A stretch of 64,000 nucleotides of DNA from Promicromonospora sp049532985 (GTDB lineage Bacteria; Actinomycetota; Actinomycetes; Actinomycetales; Cellulomonadaceae). Under the pieces are notes generated by a model. The model searched no databases. It saw only the letters and a list, made by a program, of their open reading frames with translations, and was not told the origin of the DNA. A program made the translations under genes and the position numbers. Positions 8,748-16,726 of this stretch are shown here, piece after piece (positions within the stretch are counted from its first letter, which is position 1; each line of letters starts with the position of its first letter). The stretch is from the NCBI RefSeq assembly GCF_049532985.1, contig NZ_CP186693.1, positions 1,054,001-1,118,000 of the forward strand, given 5' to 3'.

Positions 8748-10199
8748 CTACCAGGACGTGGCGACCGGCATGCCCTCCTGGTACCCGGCGGCCGACTGGA
8801 TGCCGACCACGGCCCGGTCGGCGAACTCCGCCAGGGACCGCGCGCCCGCGTAGGTGCACGAGGAGCGCAGTCCCGAGGTGATCTCGTCGAGCAGGTCCTC
8901 GACGCCCGGCCGGGCCGGGTCGAGGTACATCTTGCCGGTGGAGATGCCCTCCTCGTACAGGGCCTTGCGGGCCCGCGCGAAGGCCGTGCCGCTCCCGGCG
9001 GTGCGGGCCGCGACGGCGCGCGCGGAGGCCATGCCGAACGAGTCCTTGTACAGGCGGCCCGTGCCGTCGTCCTTCAGGTCGCCGGGGGACTCGTACGTGC
9101 CGGCGAACCAGGAGCCCACCATCACCTGCGACGCGCCGGCGGCCAGCGCCAGGGCGACGTCGCGGGGGTGGCGCACCCCGCCGTCGGCCCAGACGTGCTT
9201 GCCGAGCTCGCGCGCCGCGGCCGCGCACTCCAGGACGGCGGAGAACTGCGGTCGCCCCACGCCGGTCTGCATGCGCGTGGTGCACATGGCGCCCGGGCCC
9301 ACGCCGACCTTGAGGATGTCGGCGCCGGCGGCCACGAGGTCGCGCACGCCGTCGGCCGTGACCACGTTGCCGGCCACGACGGGCACGTCCGGGTCCACGG
9401 ACCGCACCGCCTCCAGGGCGGCGAGCATCTTGGTCTGGTGACCGTGGGCGGTGTCGACCACGAGCACGTCCACGCCCGCGCCCAGCAGGTCCTTCGTCTT
9501 GGCGGCGACGTCGCCGTTGATCCCGACGGCGGCGCCGACGCGCAGGCGGCCCGACGCGTCGAGCGCGGGGGAGTAGATCGAGGAGCGCAGCGCGCCCTTG
9601 CGGGTCAGCACGCCGGCCAGGTGTCCGTCGCGCACGACGGGCGCCAGGTCGAGGCGGGCGGAGTGCAGCACGTCGAACGCCGCCTCCAGGCCGCCCGGCC
9701 CGTCCAGCAGCGCGGCGTCCAGGAGCTGCGGCTCGGCGGACATCACCTGGGCGACCTGCGTGAAACGGTCCACGTCCGCGCAGTCCGACTCGGTCACCAC
9801 ACCGACGGGCCGGCCGTCGGCCACGACCACCGCGGCGCCGTGCGCGCGCTTGCCGAGCAGGGTGAGCACGCTGTGCACGGTGTCGTGCGGCGAGACGACG
9901 ACCGGTGTCTCGATCACGGGGTCCTTGGCCTTCACGTCCGCGACCACGGCCGCCACGACGTCGGCCGGGACGTCCTGCGGCAGGATCGCCAGCCCGCCGC
10001 GCCGGGCGACGGTCTCGGCCATGCGCCGGCCCGCCACCGCCGTCATGTTGGCGACCACGACGGGGACCGTGGTCCCGGTGCCGTCGTCGGAGGAGAGGTC
10101 GACGTCGAACCGCGAGGTCACGTCCGAGCGCGACGGCACGAGGAAGACGTCGCCGTAGGTGAGGTCGGTGGCCGGGGACTGCCCAGGGAGGAATCGCAC
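8748..10199 (-). CDS. guaB1: GuaB1 family IMP dehydrogenase-related protein (probable GMP reductase)
   Basis: Purine nucleotide oxidoreductase of 483 residues with an IMPDH-type barrel interrupted by two CBS domains (about 93-205). The active-site loop is GPGAMCTTR with the catalytic Cys near 303, followed by GRPQ and WADGGVRHPRD. The N-terminus VRFLPGQSPATDLTYGDVFL is typical of actinobacterial GuaB1. The mycobacterial homologue works as a GMP reductase regulated through the CBS pair, so this protein probably does the same rather than make XMP. GTG 10199 is chosen over GTG 10205 because of family alignment and the -10 hexamer spacing. It is convergent with helR at an 8-bp distance. Confidence 0.9.
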   Translation of the reverse strand: MRFLPGQSPATDLTYGDVFLVPSRSDVTSRFDVDLSSDDGTGTTVPVVVANMTAVAGRRMAETVARRGGLAILPQDVPADVVAAVVADVKAKDPVIETPVVVSPHDTVHSVLTLLGKRAHGAAVVVADGRPVGVVTESDCADVDRFTQVAQVMSAEPQLLDAALLDGPGGLEAAFDVLHSARLDLAPVVRDGHLAGVLTRKGALRSSIYSPALDASGRLRVGAAVGINGDVAAKTKDLLGAGVDVLVVDTAHGHQTKMLAALEAVRSVDPDVPVVAGNVVTADGVRDLVAAGADILKVGVGPGAMCTTRMQTGVGRPQFSAVLECAAAARELGKHVWADGGVRHPRDVALALAAGASQVMVGSWFAGTYESPGDLKDDGTGRLYKDSFGMASARAVAARTAGSGTAFARARKALYEEGISTGKMYLDPARPGVEDLLDEITSGLRSSCTYAGARSLAEFADRAVVGIQSAAGYQEGMPVATSW

Positions 10200-10207
10200 G
10201 TTCACCA

Positions 10208-10223
10208 AGGGTAAAGAATTCTT
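10208..10223 (-). promoter_or_regulatory. -10 hexamer of guaB1 and adjacent palindrome
   Basis: On the minus strand TACCCT (plus positions 10208-10213) is 8 nt before GTG 10199. Next to it lies the perfect 10-bp palindrome AAGAATTCTT at 10214-10223, an unusually AT-rich spot that could be a regulator site. Confidence 0.4.
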
Positions 10224-10333
10224 CTGCTCGTGCCTATGAGTCCGGCCACATCGGTGTGGAGGTATCGCGGGCACCCCGGAGACAGCCGTGGCAGGAGTGC
10301 CGGGCGTGGCACAGTGGAGGGGTCGGGGACCCT

Positions 10334-10339
10334 TAGAGT
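10334..10339 (+). promoter_or_regulatory. possible -10 hexamer of dxs
   Basis: TAGAGT inside a GC-rich inverted segment, giving a 5' leader of about 38 nt that contains the dxs ribosome-binding site. No good -35 is visible. Confidence 0.3.
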
Positions 10340-10383
10340 GGGGCCCCGATCCGCCCCTCACCGGGCACGACGAAAGGAAGCGC

Positions 10384-12279
10384 ATGGGTCTGCTGAGCGA
10401 CATCCGCCTCCCCGAGGACGTCCGGGCGCTGACGCCCGGCCAGATGCCGGAGCTCGCCGAGGAGATCCGCCGATTCCTCGTGGAGAGCGTCTCGCGCACG
10501 GGTGGCCACCTCGGCCCCAACCTCGGTGTCGTCGAGCTGACCATCGCGCTGCACCGCGTCTTCGACTCGCCCCGTGACGCCATCGTGTTCGACACGGGGC
10601 ACCAGGCCTACGTGCACAAGCTGCTCACCGGCCGCCAGGACTTCTCCGACCTGCGCAAGCGCGGCGGTATCTCGGGCTACCCGAGCCGCGCCGAGTCCGA
10701 GCACGACGTCGTGGAGAACTCGCACGCCTCGACCGCCCTGTCCTGGGCCGACGGCATCGCCAAGGCCAACCAGGTGCGCGGCAAGGACGACCACGTCGTG
10801 GCCGTCATCGGCGACGGCGCACTCACGGGCGGCATGGCCTGGGAGGCGCTGAACAACATCGCGGAGAGCCGGGACCGCCGGCTCGTGATCGTCGTGAACG
10901 ACAACGGCCGCTCCTACTCGCCGACCATCGGCGGGCTCGCCAACCACCTCGACACCCTGCGCACCACCCGCGGCTACGAGGCGTTCCTGAGCTGGGGCAC
11001 GCGCACCCTGCACCGCTCCGGGGCGCCCGGGCGCTTCGCCTGGCGCTGGCTGCACGGCCTCAAGAAGGGCCTCAAGGACGTCGTCGCGCCGCAGGGCATG
11101 TTCGAGGACCTGGGCATCAAGTACATCGGCCCCGTCGACGGCCACGACACCGAGGCGCTCGAACGGGCCCTCGGCCGCGCCAAGGCCTACGGCCGGCCCG
11201 TGATCGTGCACGCGATCACCGAGAAGGGCCGCGGCTACAAGCCCGCCGAGGAGGACATCGCCGACCGGTTCCACGCCGTCGGCGTCATCCACCCCGAGAC
11301 GGGGCTGCCCGTGGCGCCCAGCCGGTTCGGCTGGACCAAGATCTTCGCGGACGAGATCGTCACCATCGGCCGCCGCCGGCCCGACGTCGTCGCCATCACC
11401 GCCGCCATGCTGCACCCCGTGGGGCTCGCACCGTTCCAGGAGCAGTTCCCGGACCGCACCTTCGACGTCGGCATCGCCGAGCAGCACGCCGTCACCTCGG
11501 CCGCCGGCATGGCGTTCGCCGGGCTGCACCCCGTCGTCGCCGTCTACGCGACCTTCCTGAACCGCGCGTTCGACCAGGTGCTCATGGACGTCGCCCTGCA
11601 CAAGGCGGGCGTCACGTTCGTGCTGGACCGCGCCGGCGTCACCGGCGACGACGGCGCCAGCCACAACGGCATGTGGGACATGGCGATGCTGCGCATCGTG
11701 CCCGGCCTGCGCCTGGCCGCCCCGCGCGACGAGCCGACGTTGCGCGAGGCCCTGCGCACCGCCGTCGACGTCGACGACGCGCCCACCGTGGTCCGCTACC
11801 CCAAGGGCGCCGTCGGCGACGAGATCCCGGCGCTCGAGGCCCTCGACGGCGTGGACGTCGTGGGGCGGTTCGCCCCCGACACCAACCGCCGCCAGGACGG
11901 CCCGGCCCGGCGGGTGCTCGTGGTCGGCGTCGGCTCGATGGCGGCCTGTGCCATGGAGACCGGCGCGGCGCTCGCGGCGCACGGCGTCGAGGCCACGGTG
12001 GCCTCCCCGACGTGGGTGCTGCCCGTCCCGGAGAACCTCGTCAAGCTGTGCGGCGAGCACGACCTGGTGGTCACGGTGGAGGACGGCGTGGTGGACGGCG
12101 GGGTGGGCGACATGCTCGCGCAGCGCGCCGGCGAGCAGGGCATCATCACCCCGCAGGTGCACCTGGGCCTGCCGGTCGCGTTCCTCGACCACGCCAGCCG
12201 CGACCACATCGTCCGTGCGCAGCGCATGACGGCCGCCGACGCGACGCGTGACGCCCTGGCGGCACTGGCGCTGCTGTGA
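10384..12279 (+). CDS. dxs: 1-deoxy-D-xylulose-5-phosphate synthase
   Basis: Thiamine-diphosphate enzyme of 631 residues that condenses pyruvate with glyceraldehyde 3-phosphate in the first step of the MEP isoprenoid pathway. N-terminal motifs: GGHLGPNLGVVELT, FDTGHQAYVHKLLTG and the ThDP/Mg site GDGALTGG (near 142) with NDN shortly after. The transketolase pyrimidine domain has DVGIAEQHAVT (Glu near 366). The C-terminal transketolase domain begins around 500. The loop IVVNDNGRSYSPTIGGL is the substitution common in actinobacterial Dxs. AAAGGAAG precedes ATG 10384. The stop overlaps the GTG of the next gene (GTGA). Confidence 0.97.
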   Translation: MGLLSDIRLPEDVRALTPGQMPELAEEIRRFLVESVSRTGGHLGPNLGVVELTIALHRVFDSPRDAIVFDTGHQAYVHKLLTGRQDFSDLRKRGGISGYPSRAESEHDVVENSHASTALSWADGIAKANQVRGKDDHVVAVIGDGALTGGMAWEALNNIAESRDRRLVIVVNDNGRSYSPTIGGLANHLDTLRTTRGYEAFLSWGTRTLHRSGAPGRFAWRWLHGLKKGLKDVVAPQGMFEDLGIKYIGPVDGHDTEALERALGRAKAYGRPVIVHAITEKGRGYKPAEEDIADRFHAVGVIHPETGLPVAPSRFGWTKIFADEIVTIGRRRPDVVAITAAMLHPVGLAPFQEQFPDRTFDVGIAEQHAVTSAAGMAFAGLHPVVAVYATFLNRAFDQVLMDVALHKAGVTFVLDRAGVTGDDGASHNGMWDMAMLRIVPGLRLAAPRDEPTLREALRTAVDVDDAPTVVRYPKGAVGDEIPALEALDGVDVVGRFAPDTNRRQDGPARRVLVVGVGSMAACAMETGAALAAHGVEATVASPTWVLPVPENLVKLCGEHDLVVTVEDGVVDGGVGDMLAQRAGEQGIITPQVHLGLPVAFLDHASRDHIVRAQRMTAADATRDALAALALL

Positions 12280-13361
12280 CCAGGGCCGGACGCACCGTCG
12301 GCGTCGAGGAGGAGCTGATGCTGGTCGGGCACGACGGCGCCCCCATCGCGCGGGCGCAGGACGTGATCGGCAGCGCGCAGCCGGACGACGGGCCGCTGGA
12401 GCACGAGCTCATGGAGGAGCAGATCGAGACGGCCACGCCCCCGCGCTGGTCGCTCGAGGACATCGCCGCCGCGATCCGGGAGGGTCGTGCGGGTGCCCAG
12501 GCGGCGGCCGACCGGCACGACGCCCGCATCGCCGCGCTGGGGACGTCGCCCCTGGCACTCGCCGGGACCACGGTCGGCAAGCTGCGGTACCTCCTGGCGC
12601 AGGCCGAGTTCGGGCTGACCGCCCGCGAGCAGCTCACCAGCGGCTGCCACGTGCACGTGGCGGTGGCCGACGACGCCGAGGGCGTCGCCGTGCTGGACCG
12701 CATCGGGCCGTGGCTCGCGCCGCTGCTGGCGCTGTCGGCCAACTCGCCGTACTGGATGGGCGACGACTCCGGGTACGCGAGCTTCCGCTCGCAGGTCTGG
12801 TCGCGCTGGCACACGGCAGGCCCGACGCGGCGCTTCGGCACCCCGGAGGCGTACCACGAGGCGGTCGAGAACCTGGTCGCGACGGGCACCATCCTGGACG
12901 AGGGGATGGTGTACTTCGACGCCCGGCTGTCGGCGCGCTACCCGACCGTGGAGATCCGGGTGGCGGACGTGTGCCTGTCGGCGGACACCGCGACGCTCCT
13001 GGCGGCGCTGGCCCGGGGCCTGGTCGAGACGGCCGCGCGGGCCGCGGGCGACCCCGCGCCGGACGTGCCAGTCGAGATCCTGCGCACGGCGCTGTGGCGG
13101 GCCGGCCGGTCCGGTCTCAAGGGTGACCTCGTGGACCCGCGGACGTGGCGTCCGGCCCCGGCGCACGACGTCGTCGGCGCGCTGGTGGCGCACGTGCGCG
13201 AGGCCCTGGCCGACCAGGGCGACCTCGATGCCGTGACCGACCTGCTGGGCGGCCTGTGGGCCTCGGGCGGCGGCGCGGCCCGGCAGCGTGCCTGGGCGGC
13301 CGAGACCGAGGGCGACCTCGCGGCGGTCGCGCTGCGCGCGGCGGACGCGACCCTGGAGTAG
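12276..13361 (+). CDS. carboxylate-amine ligase, glutamate-cysteine ligase GCS2 (YbdK) family
   Basis: Protein of 361 residues that starts with the family hallmark VGVEEELMLV. ATP-dependent carboxylate-amine ligases of the GCS2/YbdK group couple glutamate to an amine such as cysteine with low activity; the physiological product here is unknown. Other conserved parts are LTSGCHVHV (metal/ATP site, near 125) and YPTVEIRVADV (near 225). Actinobacteria use mycothiol rather than glutathione, so the true substrate may differ. GTG 12276 overlaps the dxs stop by four bases, so the two genes are translationally coupled. Confidence 0.9.
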   Translation: MTRAGRTVGVEEELMLVGHDGAPIARAQDVIGSAQPDDGPLEHELMEEQIETATPPRWSLEDIAAAIREGRAGAQAAADRHDARIAALGTSPLALAGTTVGKLRYLLAQAEFGLTAREQLTSGCHVHVAVADDAEGVAVLDRIGPWLAPLLALSANSPYWMGDDSGYASFRSQVWSRWHTAGPTRRFGTPEAYHEAVENLVATGTILDEGMVYFDARLSARYPTVEIRVADVCLSADTATLLAALARGLVETAARAAGDPAPDVPVEILRTALWRAGRSGLKGDLVDPRTWRPAPAHDVVGALVAHVREALADQGDLDAVTDLLGGLWASGGGAARQRAWAAETEGDLAAVALRAADATLE

Positions 13362-13511
13362 ACGGCTCACCAGGGCCGGCCGGGCCGTCCTGCCACGAGA
13401 GCCGGCCGAGACCCGGCCCGTGTACCCGACCTACCGCCGGGTCCTGGGGCGCCTCCGCCGGCGGGGAATATCGGGTTGCCCCTCACCGACCGGTCCTGGA
13501 ACGGTCGGACG

Positions 13512-13755
13512 ATGGACCTCGCCGGCATGTTCCCACCCTTCGGCCTCCGGGTCGCCAGCGGCGACGCGCTCGCTCGGCTACGCGCCGAACGGCGTCGTCC
13601 TGCGTGACAGGCAGGGGGAGCGGGCCACCGAGAACCGGTACCGGATGACGCGTGCGGCATGGGACGCGCGGCCCGACGCCCACCGCCCCGGCATGACGCT
13701 GCGGGGCGTGGCACCGGTCCGCGCGATGCTGGGGATGGACGAGGCTCAGCCGTAG
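13512..13755 (+). pseudogene. remnant of a GNAT acetyltransferase gene (internal deletion and frameshift)
   Basis: ATG at 13512 opens a reading frame with the GNAT-like N-terminus MDLAGMFPPFGLRVASGDA. After about 19 codons the recognisable sequence continues in another frame (from about 13570) as SLGYAPNGVVLRDRQGE followed by ATENRYRMTRAAWDARP, which is the C-terminal end of GNAT proteins. An intact member has roughly 180-210 residues, so about 100 or more residues, including the acetyl-CoA site, are missing. The last bases overlap the end of the convergent gene. N-terminal assignment is by pattern only, but the out-of-frame junction is directly visible. Confidence 0.65.
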
Positions 13756-14390
13756 ATGGTCTCGGCGTACCCCGGGCCGTAGTGCGCCTCGACCTCGGCC
13801 AGGGTCTGCTCGGGCCGCTCCAGCGTGTGCGCGAGGACGGCACGGCGCGGCACCGACTCGGCGTCCCACGTCTCCGGGTCCCACGCCCGGGAGCGCAGGA
13901 ACGCCTTGGAGCAGTGGTGGAAGACCTCCTCGACGTCCACCTCCAGCGCGAGCACCGGCACGTTGCGGCGCACCTGGAGGTCGGCGAGGTAGGGCGCGTC
14001 GCGCACCAGGCGGGCGCGGCCGTTGACCCGCAGCGTGTCGCCCCGCCCGGGGATCACGAAGATGAGCCCCACGTGCGGGTTGGCCAGCACGTTGAGGAAC
14101 CCGTCGGTGCGCCGGTTGCCGGGTCGCTCCGGGATCGCGATCGTGCGGTCGTCCAGCACCCGCACCAGGGAACCGGCCGGATCGCCCTTGGGGGAGACGT
14201 CGAGGTTGCCCTCGGCGTCGGACGTCGCGACCAGGCACAGCGGCGAGGCCGCCAGCCACTGCCGGTCGAGCTCGTGCAGCGCGGGGCGCACCTTGTTCGC
14301 CGCCGTGTCCAGGGGCGGCGGGATGATCTCGCGCAGTTCCTCAACGGTCGTGACGGGCGTTCCGCCGAATGTGCTCTGCTCGTGGGTCAT
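13746..14390 (-). CDS. pyridoxamine 5'-phosphate oxidase family FMN-binding protein
   Basis: Flavin-binding split-barrel protein of 214 residues, similar to the actinobacterial MSMEG_1061-type group. The central pattern CLVATSDAEGNLDVSPKGDP and the later LNVLANPHVGLIFVIPGRGDTLRVNG are typical for FMN- or F420-binding barrel proteins. The substrate is unknown; the group is usually annotated as a possible oxidoreductase. ATG at 14390 is chosen because GAGG precedes it. It is divergent from the SNF2 helicase across a 63-bp spacer. Confidence 0.85.
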   Translation of the reverse strand: MTHEQSTFGGTPVTTVEELREIIPPPLDTAANKVRPALHELDRQWLAASPLCLVATSDAEGNLDVSPKGDPAGSLVRVLDDRTIAIPERPGNRRTDGFLNVLANPHVGLIFVIPGRGDTLRVNGRARLVRDAPYLADLQVRRNVPVLALEVDVEEVFHHCSKAFLRSRAWDPETWDAESVPRRAVLAHTLERPEQTLAEVEAHYGPGYAETIYG

Positions 14391-14438
14391 GCCCTCAACA
14401 TAGCCCTGGAGCAAATGGGGCATGTCAGACCATCCGGG

Positions 14439-14444
14439 TACGCT
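14439..14444 (+). promoter_or_regulatory. -10 hexamer of SNF2 helicase gene
   Basis: TACGCT lies 9 nt before ATG 14454. No Shine-Dalgarno sequence is seen. Confidence 0.45.
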
Positions 14445-14453
14445 CGCAGCGCC

Positions 14454-16664
14454 ATGACCGAGCAGACGACCCTCCCCAGCCCGGCGGACACCCCGGCCGC
14501 CGTCCCCGCACCGCCCCGGCCCTGGAAGGCTCGCGCGGCCCGCCGCGTGCTGGAGCAGGCCGGGGCGCTGCTCGACGACGCCCGCCTGCTCACCACCGCC
14601 GACCTCGGCCTGCGCGAGCGCGTCCGCGACGCCTACACCGCCACCCGCGAGGTCTGCGTGCACGCCGACCTGCGCACCGTCCCGGTCACGGCACTGGAGG
14701 AACGGCGCAAGAAGCTGCGTGTCGCCGTCCTGGAGAAGGCCGGGTTCACGCACGTCACGCAGGTGCTCGCCGCCGGGACCGACCGCCTGGTCGACGCCGG
14801 CATCGGCGCCGGCACCGCTCGGCTCGCCACGTCGGCCGCCCGCGAGCTCGCCGACCAGGCCGACGCCGAGCTGCGCTTCCGCATCGACGTCGACCCCGAC
14901 GACCCCTACGCCACCGTGCTCGTCCAGGCGCTGTACGCCTTCGGCCTCGCCACCGACGCCCGGCACCGGCACCTCGACGAGGCCCGCCGTGTGGCCGACG
15001 TCGTCCCCGCCCACCTGGAGCCCGCAGGCCTCGCCGCGAGCGTCTGGCGCCGGCTCGTGGCCCCCGCCGACCGCAGGACCGCCGCCCTGGTCGCGGTCTC
15101 GGCGCTCGCGGACCAGGTGGCGGCCGCACGCCTGACCGACGACGCACGGGCGGTCCGCGCCGCCGTCGGGCAGCCGCCCGAGGCGGCCGAGGTGTGGGCC
15201 GACTTCGAGGCGCGCTCGGCCGAGTACTACGGGCTGCTGTCGCAGGTCGTGGACCTCGGCGACGACCACGAGGCCGCCGAGGGCGGGCTGCCCGCCGACG
15301 TCGTCCGCCGGGTCGAGGCGCAGCCCCTGGACCGGACCCTGCTGCGCGCCAGCCTGCGCGGCTACCAGCAGTTCGGCGCGAAGTACGCGCTGGTGCAGCG
15401 GCGCACGATCCTCGGCGACGAGATGGGGCTGGGCAAGACCATGCAGTCCATCGCCGTGGCCGCGCACCTCGTGGCGACCGGCGGCACGCACGTGCTCGTC
15501 GTCTGCCCTGCCAGCGTGGTCACCAACTGGGAGCGGGAGGTGCGGCAGCACTCCAGCCTGACCGCCGTCGTGCTGCACGGCACCGACCGGGAGCGGGCCG
15601 CCGCCCGCTGGGTCACCGACGGCGGCGTCGCCGTGACGACCTTCGAGGTGCTCGGCCGGCTCGACCTGCCGCACGACCTGCGGCCCGCGCTCCTGGTCGT
15701 CGACGAGGCCCACTACGTGAAGAACCCCGAGACGCTGCGCGGCCGCGAGGTGCGGCGCTGGGCCGACCGGTCCGACCGCGTCCTGTTCCTGTCCGGCACC
15801 CCGATGGAGAACAAGGTCGCCGAGTTCAAGAACATGGTGGGCTACCTGCAGCCTGAGGTGGCCGGGCAGCTCGACCCCAACGCCGGCCTGTCCGGGGCCA
15901 AGGCGTTCCGCCGCATCGTCGCGCCCGCCTACCTGCGCCGCAACCAGGAGGACGTGCTCACCGAGCTGCCCGAGATGGTGCAGGTGGACGAGTGGGAGCA
16001 GTTCGGTCCCGTCGACGGCGCCGCCTACCGCGAGGCGGTCCTCGCGGGGAACTTCATGGCGATGCGCCAGGCCGCGTTCGCGGTCACCGACCCGGGGGAC
16101 TCGGCCAAGCTCGTGCGCCTGCGCGAGCTCGTCGCCGAGGCCGTCGACGCCGGCCGCCGCGTCATCGTTTTCTCCTACTTCCTGTCCGTGCTGGAACAGG
16201 TCATGGACCTGCTCGGCGACCTCGCCGTCGGCCCGCTGACCGGGTCCGTGCCCGTGCCCGAGCGGCAGACCATGGTCGACGCGCTGTCCGCGCCCGGCGG
16301 ACCGTCCGTGCTGGTCAGCCAGATCACCGCCGGGGGAGTCGGGCTCAACGTGCAGGCCGCGAGCGTCGTCATCTTCTGCGAACCCCAGGTCAAGCCCACC
16401 ATCGAGGCGCAGGCCGTGGCCCGCGCCCACCGGATGGGCCAGACCCGCACCGTCCAGGTGCACCGGCTCCTGGTCGAGCACTCCGTGGACCAGCGGATGA
16501 TGGAGATCCTCGGCTCCAAGGCGGCGCTGTTCGAGGAGTTCGCCCGCCAGTCCGAGATCACCGACGCGTCGCCGTCGGCCGTGGACGTCGCCGCGCCGTC
16601 CGAGACCACGCTGTCGCGCACCATCCTGGCCGAGGAGCAGCGGCGCCTCGCCAGCACGGAATGA
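14454..16664 (+). CDS. SNF2-family DEAD/DEAH-box helicase
   Basis: Swi2/Snf2-type ATPase of 736 residues that translocates on double-stranded DNA and remodels protein-DNA complexes. The first 300 residues are an Ala/Arg/Asp-rich helical region with no recognised domain and no SWIM zinc motif. The motor follows: Walker A ILGDEMGLGKTMQ (about 318-330), VCPASVVTNWEREV, DEAH near 416, SGTPMEN near 448, then the second lobe with VSQITAGGVGLNVQAA (near 620) and QAVARAHRMGQTRTVQVHRL (near 650). It differs from phage-defence DISARM/DrmD types by the absence of partner genes. The start lacks a Shine-Dalgarno sequence. Confidence 0.92.
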   Translation: MTEQTTLPSPADTPAAVPAPPRPWKARAARRVLEQAGALLDDARLLTTADLGLRERVRDAYTATREVCVHADLRTVPVTALEERRKKLRVAVLEKAGFTHVTQVLAAGTDRLVDAGIGAGTARLATSAARELADQADAELRFRIDVDPDDPYATVLVQALYAFGLATDARHRHLDEARRVADVVPAHLEPAGLAASVWRRLVAPADRRTAALVAVSALADQVAAARLTDDARAVRAAVGQPPEAAEVWADFEARSAEYYGLLSQVVDLGDDHEAAEGGLPADVVRRVEAQPLDRTLLRASLRGYQQFGAKYALVQRRTILGDEMGLGKTMQSIAVAAHLVATGGTHVLVVCPASVVTNWEREVRQHSSLTAVVLHGTDRERAAARWVTDGGVAVTTFEVLGRLDLPHDLRPALLVVDEAHYVKNPETLRGREVRRWADRSDRVLFLSGTPMENKVAEFKNMVGYLQPEVAGQLDPNAGLSGAKAFRRIVAPAYLRRNQEDVLTELPEMVQVDEWEQFGPVDGAAYREAVLAGNFMAMRQAAFAVTDPGDSAKLVRLRELVAEAVDAGRRVIVFSYFLSVLEQVMDLLGDLAVGPLTGSVPVPERQTMVDALSAPGGPSVLVSQITAGGVGLNVQAASVVIFCEPQVKPTIEAQAVARAHRMGQTRTVQVHRLLVEHSVDQRMMEILGSKAALFEEFARQSEITDASPSAVDVAAPSETTLSRTILAEEQRRLASTE

Positions 16665-16691
16665 GCCTCGGCGGTCGGCGACGGGTGTGAT

Positions 16692-16716
16692 AACCGGTTC
16701 GAGAGGTTTTCCGGTT
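16692..16716. promoter_or_regulatory. inverted repeat upstream of the P-loop/TPR gene
   Basis: AACCGG (16692-16697) and CCGGTT (16711-16716) flank a 13-bp AT-richer spacer, ending 10 nt before the start codon at 16727. Its position suits an operator. Confidence 0.35.
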
Positions 16717-16726
16717 CACTGACGTC

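Noticed and set aside
14454..16664. DISARM- or BREX-type defence helicase
   Set aside because: None of the partner genes (methylases, DrmA/B, Pgl proteins) are near, and free-standing SNF2 helicases are common in Actinobacteria.
16692..16716. tRNA-like TTCGA segment
   Set aside because: The GGTTCGA string has no acceptor, D or anticodon arms around it.
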